This document shows positions 55,297-63,719 of a DNA stretch of 64,000 nt, piece after piece. A program made the position numbers and the translations under genes. The notes beneath the pieces were generated by a model, which did no database searches, was not told the origin of the DNA, and saw only the letters and a list, made by a program, of their open reading frames with translations. Location of the stretch: positions 1 through 64,000 of the forward strand of contig NZ_FNPG01000012.1 in assembly GCF_900107245.1 (NCBI RefSeq), in the 5' to 3' direction. Source of the stretch: Lachnobacterium bovis DSM 14045 (lineage in GTDB: Bacteria > Bacillota > Clostridia > Lachnospirales > Lachnospiraceae). Position 1 is the first letter of the stretch, and every line of letters begins with the position of its first letter.

Positions 55297-56399
55297 TTAG
55301 TTCCAACCAAAACAAACATCATAATAGATACGTTCTTTAAATTATACATACATATTTTAAATGATTCTATTATTTGATATTGATTATCTAATTTATTTAT
55401 TAATTCAAAATGTTTCCACGTTTCTAATTCTTGCCATGCTAATTCTTTAAAAAAGACAAAATCTGACCATTGTGTAGCCAAAAAATCTTTTGGAATGGTT
55501 ATACTCCCAAATATAATCACACATACAACGATAACAAATACTGCAACTATTTTGGTATACCATCCATTATAATCAGGAGTATTGTCAAAAACATCCCATT
55601 CTCTAAATGGTGTCTTTTGAATTAAATCATATCCCTTACTTGCTAACCATTTACAGCCGTTAATTATTTCTATCTTTTTTTGTCTACAAATAAAAACTAT
55701 CAATAAAATTAGCTGTATTAATATCATTATTTTTATCAAACTATCTGCATAAAAATATAATCTTTCATATGCATATCGATTTTTTTCCATAGAAAAAGAA
55801 ATCATATCCGTCTGAGTTCCTTCTTCTAACGATGTAGCATATGGCTTATATGCTGTACCACAAAGTAAAACATTTTCATTTGCTTCCTTAGATTTATCGT
55901 TTACCTCAGCAAATATTCCTTCCTCAACATCTTTTGCCACATCCGAAACCGTATACTCTATTCCGTTTATTTGGAGTTTTGTTCCTTTTACATTTAGAGT
56001 TCCTACGAGATCATATGCTGTCTTTTTTCCTAAAATACAGCAATTATTGTCATCCATAAATAGCTCTGCATTAGAATTAACTATATTTTTACTGTTTCCA
56101 CAAAAATATATAATTCTTTGATTACTTGAGGATTCTAGCCCTTCAACCTTAACAGATTTATATCCAGCATCTCCCCAAAAAGTGTATTTATAAGAATTAT
56201 TTTTCAATAATTGCAAATTTTTACTGACCTGTTTAGGTGATAAAGGCATATCTTCATATGAATAGTCAATTCTATCTTTAGCAATCGCTATATTGTTTTT
56301 TTGAAAAATTGCAGATACTTCCATAAAAAGCATTGCAGCAATTACAAACACTACAAAGATATGAATACTTTTTATGTATTTCAATTTACTTTTTATCAA
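55281..56399 (-). CDS. MacB-like membrane protein of the peptide/ABC locus
   Basis: A 372-residue membrane protein. A helix near the N-terminus (VFVIAAMLFMEVSAIF) is followed by an external domain of about 170 residues (ELFMDDNNCCILGKKTAYDL resembles the MacB periplasmic core), then a helix (MILIQLILLIVFIC) and two more membrane segments. A TTG at 56399 with GAGGGAG seven bases upstream is the likely start; a GTG at 56414 is the alternative. Either way it overlaps the adaptor gene. It lacks an ATPase of its own. Last gene of the unit; a role in export with the HlyD-like protein is inferred. Confidence 0.55.
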   Translation of the reverse strand: MIKSKLKYIKSIHIFVVFVIAAMLFMEVSAIFQKNNIAIAKDRIDYSYEDMPLSPKQVSKNLQLLKNNSYKYTFWGDAGYKSVKVEGLESSSNQRIIYFCGNSKNIVNSNAELFMDDNNCCILGKKTAYDLVGTLNVKGTKLQINGIEYTVSDVAKDVEEGIFAEVNDKSKEANENVLLCGTAYKPYATSLEEGTQTDMISFSMEKNRYAYERLYFYADSLIKIMILIQLILLIVFICRQKKIEIINGCKWLASKGYDLIQKTPFREWDVFDNTPDYNGWYTKIVAVFVIVVCVIIFGSITIPKDFLATQWSDFVFFKELAWQELETWKHFELINKLDNQYQIIESFKICMYNLKNVSIMMFVLVGTKIITR

Positions 56400-57810
56400 C
56401 TTTATCTCCCTCACTTATGGCCTTTGTTGCAGTTGTGACAATTGGTGTAGTATAGTCTAAATCACCTGAAACTGCTACTTTATCTGCATTTTTATCTAAT
56501 ACTTTAACATTAACTTTCTTTATAACGTTAGTTGTACCTAAAACAGTATCCTTCTCATCTAAAACATATACACAATAATCGCCATTATCCTGTCTTAAAG
56601 CTGTTCTGTCTAATACGTACCGATAGCTTTTAGAGCCTGTCTCAATTTTTGCCTTCACAGATTCTGAAATCTTTACGTCATCACTTGAAGTTTCTAGAAT
56701 TGCCACATAACTTGTTGTTCCACTGTCTGTTGCTCCTCCTGCATCTGTTGGAACTCCACCATCAGCTGACATATCACCTGATTGTCCAACATCACCTGCA
56801 TCTGTAGAACCCGAAGTTGAACCATTATCATTAATACTAGATGTCTTTGGACCTACTGAAATCAAATCTGCTTTAATCTTTTTATCCTTTGAATTGTATA
56901 TTTTAATCTTACCTTTTACGTTTAAAAAATTATATTCTTGTTCATTCAAAGTGACTTCTATTTGCTTCGCATCATTCTTACTTGCCATATGAATAAAAGC
57001 TTCCGCAGATGTCATGTTTCCATTTTTTATAGAAACCTCTGTGACAATTCCATCTTCCGGTGCCTTTATAGTTCCACCATTTGCTACTACTTCATTTACT
57101 TTATTAAGCGCATCCTGTTTCTCTGCTAAATCACTTTTTTGAGTACCTTCGTCTTGTTGTGGAAGTGCTGATTCATCTACCGCCTTTTTTGCATTATCGA
57201 TTTCTATTTTCGCATTACTTACCGCATCATTATATTCTTGTTGTTTTTGCTTAACATCATCCTGTAAATTTTTCTTTGTCTCTGCAATTGTTTTTGCGTC
57301 ATCATCGGCAGATGGTTTATAACTATTTAATTGATTCTGAGCATCCACCAAATTTTGTTTTGCCTGTGCTACTTTTTGATTATTAAGATTTACAGCATTA
57401 TCATAGTCTGTTTTTGCCTGAGCTGCCTTCATGTTGTTAGTTTCTTTGCTTACATCTAAACTTGATTTTGCTGCATTATACTCATTTTGAGCCTTTTTCT
57501 GAAGATCACTTAAAGTTTTTTGTTCAAACTCAATTAACGTCTCACCTTTACTAACTTCCTGTCCAACCTTGCACTTCACTTTAGAAACTCTTAAATTTTC
57601 TATACTATATAAAGCAATATCTGACTCTGATTTTACTTTACCTTGTTCTTCAAAATCATTATCTAAAGAGCCTTCATTAGCCATAATTGTTTCTACTAAA
57701 GGTGTGCACAATGAACTTATCTGTCTTGATGCATAGGTACATAATGCTATTACTACTAATACTGTCAAAAAAAGTTTCTTTCTTTTTTTAGTAATCTTTT
57801 CTCCTATCAT
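56386..57810 (-). CDS. HlyD/MacA-like membrane fusion (adaptor) protein
   Basis: A 474-residue exported adaptor with one N-terminal membrane helix (about 13-30), a lipoyl-like half (SVEN-type strand VKCKVGQEVSKGETLIEFEQ), a long coiled coil (about 95-215), a second lipoyl half (GGTIKAPEDGIVTEVSIKNG) and beta-barrel parts. A Gly/Ser/Asp-rich insert lies near residues 325-365. Such proteins connect an inner membrane exporter to the exterior; here the natural partners are the C39 exporter (now broken) or the MacB-like protein. AGAGGAAGGA precedes the ATG. Confidence 0.8.
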   Translation of the reverse strand: MIGEKITKKRKKLFLTVLVVIALCTYASRQISSLCTPLVETIMANEGSLDNDFEEQGKVKSESDIALYSIENLRVSKVKCKVGQEVSKGETLIEFEQKTLSDLQKKAQNEYNAAKSSLDVSKETNNMKAAQAKTDYDNAVNLNNQKVAQAKQNLVDAQNQLNSYKPSADDDAKTIAETKKNLQDDVKQKQQEYNDAVSNAKIEIDNAKKAVDESALPQQDEGTQKSDLAEKQDALNKVNEVVANGGTIKAPEDGIVTEVSIKNGNMTSAEAFIHMASKNDAKQIEVTLNEQEYNFLNVKGKIKIYNSKDKKIKADLISVGPKTSSINDNGSTSGSTDAGDVGQSGDMSADGGVPTDAGGATDSGTTSYVAILETSSDDVKISESVKAKIETGSKSYRYVLDRTALRQDNGDYCVYVLDEKDTVLGTTNVIKKVNVKVLDKNADKVAVSGDLDYTTPIVTTATKAISEGDKVDKK

Positions 57811-57857
57811 AATTCCTTCCTCTGTCTTGCTAACTTATGTTAATTACTCTGTTTTAC

Positions 57858-58712
57858 TTATTTACTTTCTCCTAGCGAAGCAACTCCATTTTCCAATTCT
57901 TCCGAGAACTCTCTAAAGAGTGCTATACACGGAATAATCATTATTACTGATGCTCCAAAAGCATACTTTGCATTTGCTAAATCTATCTTTGGTAAAAACA
58001 AAGATAACGTCCACAAACTTTTTGTTTTTAAAAAAATCATTGGTTGTTCAACTATATTCCAATATTCAAGAAAATTTAAAATCATTGATGAAATAATTCC
58101 AGGCATTGCAAGTGGAACAGCTATTTTAGTAAATATTGTAAAATCATTTGCACCATCAATTTGAGCTGCTTCAATTAAACTGTCTGGAATATTCTTGAAT
58201 GAACCTAGCATCAAAAAAACTGGAAACGATTGGAAAATTCCAATTACAATTATTCCAACTAGGGTATCTAACAAACCTAATTTATCTAAAATTATATATT
58301 GTGGCAACATTACTGTCTGAAATGGCAAAAACATTATAATCAAATATAAGAACTCAACTATTTTTTTGCCCCTAAATTTATATTTTGCCAAAGCCCATGC
58401 TGCCGGCATACCCACTATCACCTGTCCAACAGTTACACTTATCGCCACTTTCATCGAATTCCAAAAAGCCACAAAATACTCTGGACTATCAAAAAGCACT
58501 TTTATATAAGCCCTAAAGGAAACCTCGATAGGGAAAATAATCCAACTAATATATGATGATTTTTTTTCTGAACTTAATGGTCCTAAACAATGTAATAACG
58601 TTGCATCTGTCATACATGAGCCCATAAAAAGTAATACTATTGGCATAACACAAAACAGCATCAGAATTAGCATTATTATGTTAACCCCTATGCTTGATTT
58701 TTTATTTTTCAT
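57858..58712 (-). CDS. CUT1-like ABC permease, MalG/UgpE type
   Basis: A 284-residue binding-protein-dependent permease with six membrane helices. The EAA loop is SLIEAAQIDGANDFTIFTKI, as in sugar importers. It overlaps the partner permease gene by 11 bases. No ATPase gene accompanies the pair, as is usual for CUT1 systems that share an MsmK-type ATPase. Its position among peptide-export genes is unusual and its substrate is open: a sugar, or a molecule related to the peptide. Confidence 0.85.
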   Translation of the reverse strand: MKNKKSSIGVNIIMLILMLFCVMPIVLLFMGSCMTDATLLHCLGPLSSEKKSSYISWIIFPIEVSFRAYIKVLFDSPEYFVAFWNSMKVAISVTVGQVIVGMPAAWALAKYKFRGKKIVEFLYLIIMFLPFQTVMLPQYIILDKLGLLDTLVGIIVIGIFQSFPVFLMLGSFKNIPDSLIEAAQIDGANDFTIFTKIAVPLAMPGIISSMILNFLEYWNIVEQPMIFLKTKSLWTLSLFLPKIDLANAKYAFGASVIMIIPCIALFREFSEELENGVASLGESK

Positions 58713-59556
58713 AATTTACTGCTCCTAATTTTTTCACAAATAATGCAAGAAGAGTAATTACTATTAAGTTAATAGTTGCTGCTGTAGCCATCTTACTTAT
58801 CTCTAATTCTCTGAACCAGTTATTAAATAAATGCTGCAACATATATATTCCATCTGCCGGATAATCTCCAGCAATCAAATATGCTTCTCTATAAACTTTA
58901 AAAGAATTAATCACTCCTAGGATTATTTGAAGTACAATTGTTGGGATAATATTTGGTATAGTTATATACCAAAATTTAGTAATGCGTCCAGCACCATCAA
59001 TATCTGCTGCTTCATATATTTCCTCCGGAACAGCTAGAAGTCCAACTAACCATATAATTGTACAATAACCAAGATTTTTCCATATGAAACTTAACACTAA
59101 TACATAAAATGAAGCATTCGTGGTCAACCATTTCACTCCCGATATACCAAAAATATTTAAACACCCATTAATAATTCCTTTGTTTTCAAAAAGAAAACGC
59201 CATATAATAATCAATGATACAACTGGTATCGTCATTGGAAGTAACAAAACATGCTTCAATTGTTTTTCTAGCCACACATTATATGTTATTTTTACAGCAA
59301 TCCATAATGAAATAATCAAAATGATTGGTACACCTATAAGAATAAACCTTATTGTATTTACTGCTGCAAGCTGAAAAGCTTCATTATTGAATACTTCTAT
59401 ATAGTTGTCTATTCCAACAAATTCAGAGCCTTCACAATTAACAAATGATCTTCTTACAACATCAAGCAATGGATATATGTAAAAAATACACACTCCTATA
59501 AAACTTGGTATTAAGAAAAACCATGCTTTTGAAATTTTGCTTTTCTTATTTTTCAT
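58702..59556 (-). CDS. CUT1-like ABC permease, MalF/UgpA type
   Basis: A 284-residue permease with six membrane helices, EAA loop EEIYEAADIDGAGRITKFWY, typical of the first permease of a CUT1 importer. The ATG has GGAG seven bases upstream and overlaps the end of the broken C39/ABC gene by 11 bases, so these genes were built as one translationally coupled unit. The partner binding protein is presumably the lipoprotein encoded at 61176. Confidence 0.85.
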   Translation of the reverse strand: MKNKKSKISKAWFFLIPSFIGVCIFYIYPLLDVVRRSFVNCEGSEFVGIDNYIEVFNNEAFQLAAVNTIRFILIGVPIILIISLWIAVKITYNVWLEKQLKHVLLLPMTIPVVSLIIIWRFLFENKGIINGCLNIFGISGVKWLTTNASFYVLVLSFIWKNLGYCTIIWLVGLLAVPEEIYEAADIDGAGRITKFWYITIPNIIPTIVLQIILGVINSFKVYREAYLIAGDYPADGIYMLQHLFNNWFRELEISKMATAATINLIVITLLALFVKKLGAVNYEK

Positions 59557-61172
59557 TTCTTACTCCATCTAGCTTAATTATATTGTCACACATATTTGAA
59601 AGTTCTTTGTTATGTAAAATAAAAATTGTTGTTTTATTTTTACGATATTCTTTTATGAATTTAATAATACTTTTGCTACTTACCTTAATATCACCTTGAT
59701 TACATTTATAAAAACCCACCAATAATTTTGCTAGTGTTGTCTTCCCACAACCACTCTTTCCAACTATTGCGGTAGTAATTCCTTGCTTAATAAAAAAGGT
59801 TTTATTCTCAAAAACTATTTTATTGTTATATTCAAAACAAAGGTTTTTAAACTCTATATCTCCATCTTTAAATCTAATTTCTTTTGTATGATTCCACTCT
59901 TCTTCTTCATTTTCAATATTTAATATATCATCTAATCTTGCAAATGAAACGACTGAATCCTGTAAACTTAGTTGAATTCTAACAAAAGAAACCACTGGTT
60001 CAACAAAATAACCTTCTACAGAAATAAATAATAAAAGTGTTCCAACAGTTAATTCTCCGTTAATAATACTGTTCATACCAATTGCCAACATAGCAATTGC
60101 AATCACATTATCTAGAATATCAACAACAAATGAATATTTGATGTTAGCAGCTTTCCCTTTTATTACGTTATCTTGATATTCATCAACTTTTTTTACTAGT
60201 CTAAGTTTATTCTTTTTTTCATACGATAAAGTTTTTATAGTAATTAATGAATCTAACGTTTCTTTAACATCTGTAAATAAGTTTGTATCTATCTAATACT
60301 GTATATCTAATATGCTTCACTTTTTTTATATAGAAATATGATACAATTAAAAAAATCAAATTTGAAATACTTTCTATTTCTTCAAATCTAGACAATATTT
60401 CTCCTGTTCTATAATTATCCAACATTTTAATTGGCGCACTCATAATTTTTGTTATAAATTTATTCTGAAGATTAACACCAATTTTTTTTGCCATATTCGC
60501 CGAAACACTGTCTCTGAGCATTTTACACAAACTCATAATAACATACATAATTCCAAGCCCGATTAATGTTATAAAAAACATATCAGTTTTTCTATCATAA
60601 ATGTATGAATCCATTATATCTTGGTATGCAAATGCTACTACATATTGCAAAACCATAATAATTATAGCTAGTACCGTAGAAATTACAATTGCCTTTTTAT
60701 GAGCAAAAATAATTTTTAAATATTCATTAAATAATAAAGCTTTTTTGTTATTTTGTTTTATTTTTCCAGAATGCTCAAATGTAATGATATACCCTGTCCA
60801 AAATCTCAAAAATTTTTCTATTGTCCATTTCTCATTTCCACACGCAGGATCAAAAACAAATACCTTTTTTCTTGTTATTTTCCTCACTACAATAAAATGG
60901 CAAAAATTGTTTTCTGAAATTCCATGTGCAATAAAAGGGCCACATATTTCTTCCTCTAACAATTCTTCGAAACTACCTTCTAATGGTTCAGTTTCAAATC
61001 CATATTTTTTAGCAACTCTACAAATATCATAAATACTTACGCCACTTGTTGTCACCTGAAAACTTTTTCTAAAATTGGAAAGTCTATCTCTTATGCCCCA
61101 ATATTTACATATTGAGGCAAAAGCTGCGACTCCACAATCCTTTTCATCATGTTGTCTCACTCCAAAAAACAT
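59546..61172 (-). pseudogene. C39 peptidase/ABC peptide exporter, degenerate
   Basis: Remains of a peptidase-containing ABC transporter that should be about 700 residues. The N-terminal C39 protease domain is intact (QHDEKDCGVAAFASICKYWG with the nucleophile Cys; His in NNFCHFIVV; Asp in VFDPACG), followed by four or so membrane helices. Around 60358 about 40 residues are missing after EEIESIS. Near 60290 the frame breaks: the upstream frame stops at 60264 and the downstream frame opens at a TAG. In the ATPase domain Walker A (GKSGCGKTT) is present, but near 59680 the sequence jumps from GDIKV to SSKSIIKFIKEY, losing the Q-loop, LSGGQ signature and Walker B. Transport should be dead; the protease domain could still be made. 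Confidence 0.8.
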
Positions 61173-61175
61173 AAC

Positions 61176-61238
61176 TTAGTTTTCCTTCTGATATAACTTA
61201 ACCTTCTGTATTACATTCTTAGTTGCATCATCTATAGT
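61176..61238. repeat. 63-bp direct repeat, copy 1
   Basis: The last 63 bases of this solute-binding gene are identical to 63657-63719, the end of the second copy. Recombination between them would remove the peptide gene and one binding-protein gene together. Confidence 0.9.
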
Positions 61239-63302
61239 AACTTTACCCTTATTTAATTGATTAACTTGCTCATAAACAATATATTTGATTGAAGAATCAA
61301 CTATTACAGGATTTTTTAAATTTTTAAATGTTTCAATCCACTGAACTTGCTGTTCGGATGTAATTGGTTGAAGTTGTTGATTTTTACCAATAAAAACTGA
61401 TGTCTCGTACGACAAATACTTATTTAATGCTTCAACATTAACAGGAAAACCATCCAACATATCAGTAGCCTGGTTTTCTTTGCTTACAGCTTCTTCGATA
61501 AAATCCTTAGCTTCATCTACACATTTACACTTCTTACATATTGCCATTCGTTCTATTGGTTCGTAATAATTGTTATTAATTATCATACTCTCTATACCAG
61601 ATTTTTCTTTTATTAATTGTAGCTGTGAAATACCTCCACTAGTTATTTCTTCTTCAATAGTAGCTTGCACATCTCCTGAATAAATTTTAGATACACTCTC
61701 ACCTTGATAATGAACATCCTTAGTTCCATGCATATCAAATGTTAATTCATTATCTTCTGAACCAGTTTTCTTTTTTATATTCATTAACTTGTTAGCAAGT
61801 TTAAAATAATAATTAACATCGCTTTCTTTCAAATTATTTTTTTCTATTCCTGATGCAATATAATTTTTATAAATACAATCTAAAATATCGCAATAGTTTT
61901 CTGTATAAAAAGCTGGTTTTGATTTTTTACCCATTTCAGAAAACTTATCATAATACTCTTTCACTGAATCTGCTTTACAAAATTCTTTAGTTCCAACCTT
62001 CGTTGAAATGCTAAAATGTGTTGGGATTTCATAAGCTTTATTTGTGTTCTCATCAACAATGTTATTTAATAAATTGTTTTGTGATTTAATTTTACTTCTT
62101 AGAGTTGTTAAATCTACTAACATTTTTTGTTTAATCAATTTATCAACTGATAACCCATCAAGCATAATAATATCAGGTCCATCGCCTGCCAACATTTCAG
62201 TATTAAGTTTTTTTATAGCATCCGATGGTGTTTTATTGTCATCCTCATCATCAATTCCTATTTCCATTTCAATACTTGTATCTGGATTCTTTGAAGCATA
62301 TTCTGATACAATAGTATTTAAGTACTCATTCTGATACAATGAATAAACTCTTAAATTATTTTTTTTCTTCATTTTTTTATCCGATACGTATACTAGTTTA
62401 TCATTTATTTGATTAGATGTTTGCACTAGTAATCCATTCTCAAATGATTTACTGTCCTTTATAATAGTTGCTCTAGAATTAATTGTTGCATTAACAAGTT
62501 TCTTTTTGCTTTCAAGTTTTCCATTTGTAAATGTATAAACATTATTCTGTGTTAACATTTTTATTCTATCTTTATCATCAGAAGACATTGTTACATTCAT
62601 GGTTCCATCTTCTGATACTTTATTTAATTTCTTTATTAATCTATCATTTTTCACTTCTTTATAAGTTTTCTGTTCAAAAGCTTTGACACTTCCTTCTTGT
62701 TCAAGATAATACAGGCCGTTTGCCTTAGTTAATGAATCAATTCTTCCTGAAAACTGACCATGTGTACTAAACATTTTTTCACCGTTTTCAGAATAAACAG
62801 TTCCTTTTTTCACAAAAAAGACATCATCTCCTACTATTTTTAATTGATCTATGCCTTCGTTATTAACTGATTGCTCTTTTCCATCCACAATTTTATTTAA
62901 AGCATAATTATCTGGCTCTTTAGAATTTTCTTCTGTGTTGTTTTGTGACACATTATCTGTCAAAATATAACTATCACCATTTGTTTTTAATACCGCTTGA
63001 TCAATTCTAGAATTCACTTCTGGACTATTCTTATCAAGTTTTTCCCATTTCTTTCCAAAATCAGATGTTTTATATATTCCAACATATTTTTTATCTGTAT
63101 CTGTTCCAAAAATATAAATACTATTTTTATCTGTTGTAAATGCGGCTACACTTGAAACTTCATTTGGAAGCGCAACTTGATTTTCATATATTTTAGCTAT
63201 ATCATCTTCTTTTTTTGATTTTCCACATCCAGTAATTCCGGTAGTACATAGCATCATAATCAAACTAAGACCGATACATATTTTTCTGTTTCTTTTTAAC
63301 AT
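61176..63302 (-). CDS. Lipoprotein with beta-rich N-terminal domain and solute-binding C-terminal domain
   Basis: A 708-residue lipoprotein: signal peptide with lipobox ITGC (Cys26), then about 290 residues of repeated beta-strand segments (SIYIFGTDTDKKYVGIYKTS, DFGKKWEKL) that look like a BNR/propeller-type domain, then from about residue 317 a family 1 extracellular solute-binding domain (NLRVYSLYQNEYLNTIVSEY, GDGPDIIMLDGLSVDKLI, IPTHFSISTKVG). Ordinary sugar-binding proteins are about 420 residues, so the N-terminal part is an addition. AAGGAGAT precedes the ATG. The broken C39 exporter gene starts three bases after its stop. It is the presumed binding protein of the two permeases at 57858-59556. 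Confidence 0.82.
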   Translation of the reverse strand: MLKRNRKICIGLSLIMMLCTTGITGCGKSKKEDDIAKIYENQVALPNEVSSVAAFTTDKNSIYIFGTDTDKKYVGIYKTSDFGKKWEKLDKNSPEVNSRIDQAVLKTNGDSYILTDNVSQNNTEENSKEPDNYALNKIVDGKEQSVNNEGIDQLKIVGDDVFFVKKGTVYSENGEKMFSTHGQFSGRIDSLTKANGLYYLEQEGSVKAFEQKTYKEVKNDRLIKKLNKVSEDGTMNVTMSSDDKDRIKMLTQNNVYTFTNGKLESKKKLVNATINSRATIIKDSKSFENGLLVQTSNQINDKLVYVSDKKMKKKNNLRVYSLYQNEYLNTIVSEYASKNPDTSIEMEIGIDDEDDNKTPSDAIKKLNTEMLAGDGPDIIMLDGLSVDKLIKQKMLVDLTTLRSKIKSQNNLLNNIVDENTNKAYEIPTHFSISTKVGTKEFCKADSVKEYYDKFSEMGKKSKPAFYTENYCDILDCIYKNYIASGIEKNNLKESDVNYYFKLANKLMNIKKKTGSEDNELTFDMHGTKDVHYQGESVSKIYSGDVQATIEEEITSGGISQLQLIKEKSGIESMIINNNYYEPIERMAICKKCKCVDEAKDFIEEAVSKENQATDMLDGFPVNVEALNKYLSYETSVFIGKNQQLQPITSEQQVQWIETFKNLKNPVIVDSSIKYIVYEQVNQLNKGKVTIDDATKNVIQKVKLYQKEN

Positions 63303-63319
63303 TTTATCTCCTTATACTC

Positions 63320-63353
63320 AAAACAACCGAGGTACTTAGTTCCCCCGGTTTTG
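63320..63353 (-). terminator. Weak hairpin between peptide gene and solute-binding gene
   Basis: CCGAGG pairs with CCCCGG-type bases and AAAAC with GTTTT around a TACTTAGTT loop, 17 bp after the peptide stop. On the - strand only GTTTTGAG follows, so it is more likely a partial terminator that sets a high peptide-to-binding-protein ratio. Confidence 0.45.
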
Positions 63354-63369
63354 ATTATTTATATTATCA

Positions 63370-63561
63370 TTAGTAGTTTTCACACCAAATAACTCTAGTT
63401 CTATGTGAACCGCCGTATCTTCCTGTATGTCTACCTGCTGCCCTTAAGCATGAATTGTAATTGCTTCCATAATTGTATCCTAAATATCTGGTTTTTTCAC
63501 AAATCCAATGATATCCTCCACCAACTATATTCTTTGTGTTTTTTTCTGATATTTTCTTCAT
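63370..63561 (-). CDS. Double-glycine-leader peptide precursor (bacteriocin-like)
   Basis: A 63-residue precursor. The leader MKKISEKNTKNIVGG ends in the GG motif cut by C39 peptidases, leaving a predicted 48-residue product that starts GYHWICEKTRYLGYNY. The mature part is cationic, rich in Tyr, Gly and Arg, and has three Cys (6, 23, 45), with RVIWCENY at its end. AAGGAGG lies seven bases before the ATG at 63561; a TTG two codons earlier overlaps that spacing. It has its own promoter. The leader is short (15) but otherwise typical. Class II bacteriocin or signalling peptide are both possible; no known family is recognised. Confidence 0.72.
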   Translation of the reverse strand: MKKISEKNTKNIVGGGYHWICEKTRYLGYNYGSNYNSCLRAAGRHTGRYGGSHRTRVIWCENY

Positions 63562-63590
63562 ATTCAAGCCTCCTTTCTTTGTCTTTTAGT

Positions 63591-63618
63591 ATTATATCAC
63601 CTTTTTTTTTAATTTCAA
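63591..63618 (-). promoter_or_regulatory. Promoter of the peptide gene
   Basis: On the - strand TTGAAA (63613-63618) and TATAAT (63591-63596) are 16 bases apart, about 30 bp upstream of the ATG. Confidence 0.7.
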
Positions 63619-63656
63619 GCCATTTTTGTCATTATAGTTAAATTTTATGCGGGATT

Positions 63657-63719
63657 TTAGTTTTCCTTCTGATATAACTTAACCTTCTGTATTACATTCT
63701 TAGTTGCATCATCTATAGT
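63657..63719. repeat. 63-bp direct repeat, copy 2
   Basis: Identical to 61176-61238, with the next bases diverging (TAA against TTA) and then strong similarity resuming. It marks either recent duplication or ongoing gene conversion of the binding-protein C-terminus. Confidence 0.9.

Noticed and set aside
59546-60106. Stand-alone ABC ATPase gene
   Set aside because: It has no ribosome binding site, lacks the signature motif and Walker B, and is in continuity with the upstream C39/transmembrane fragment.
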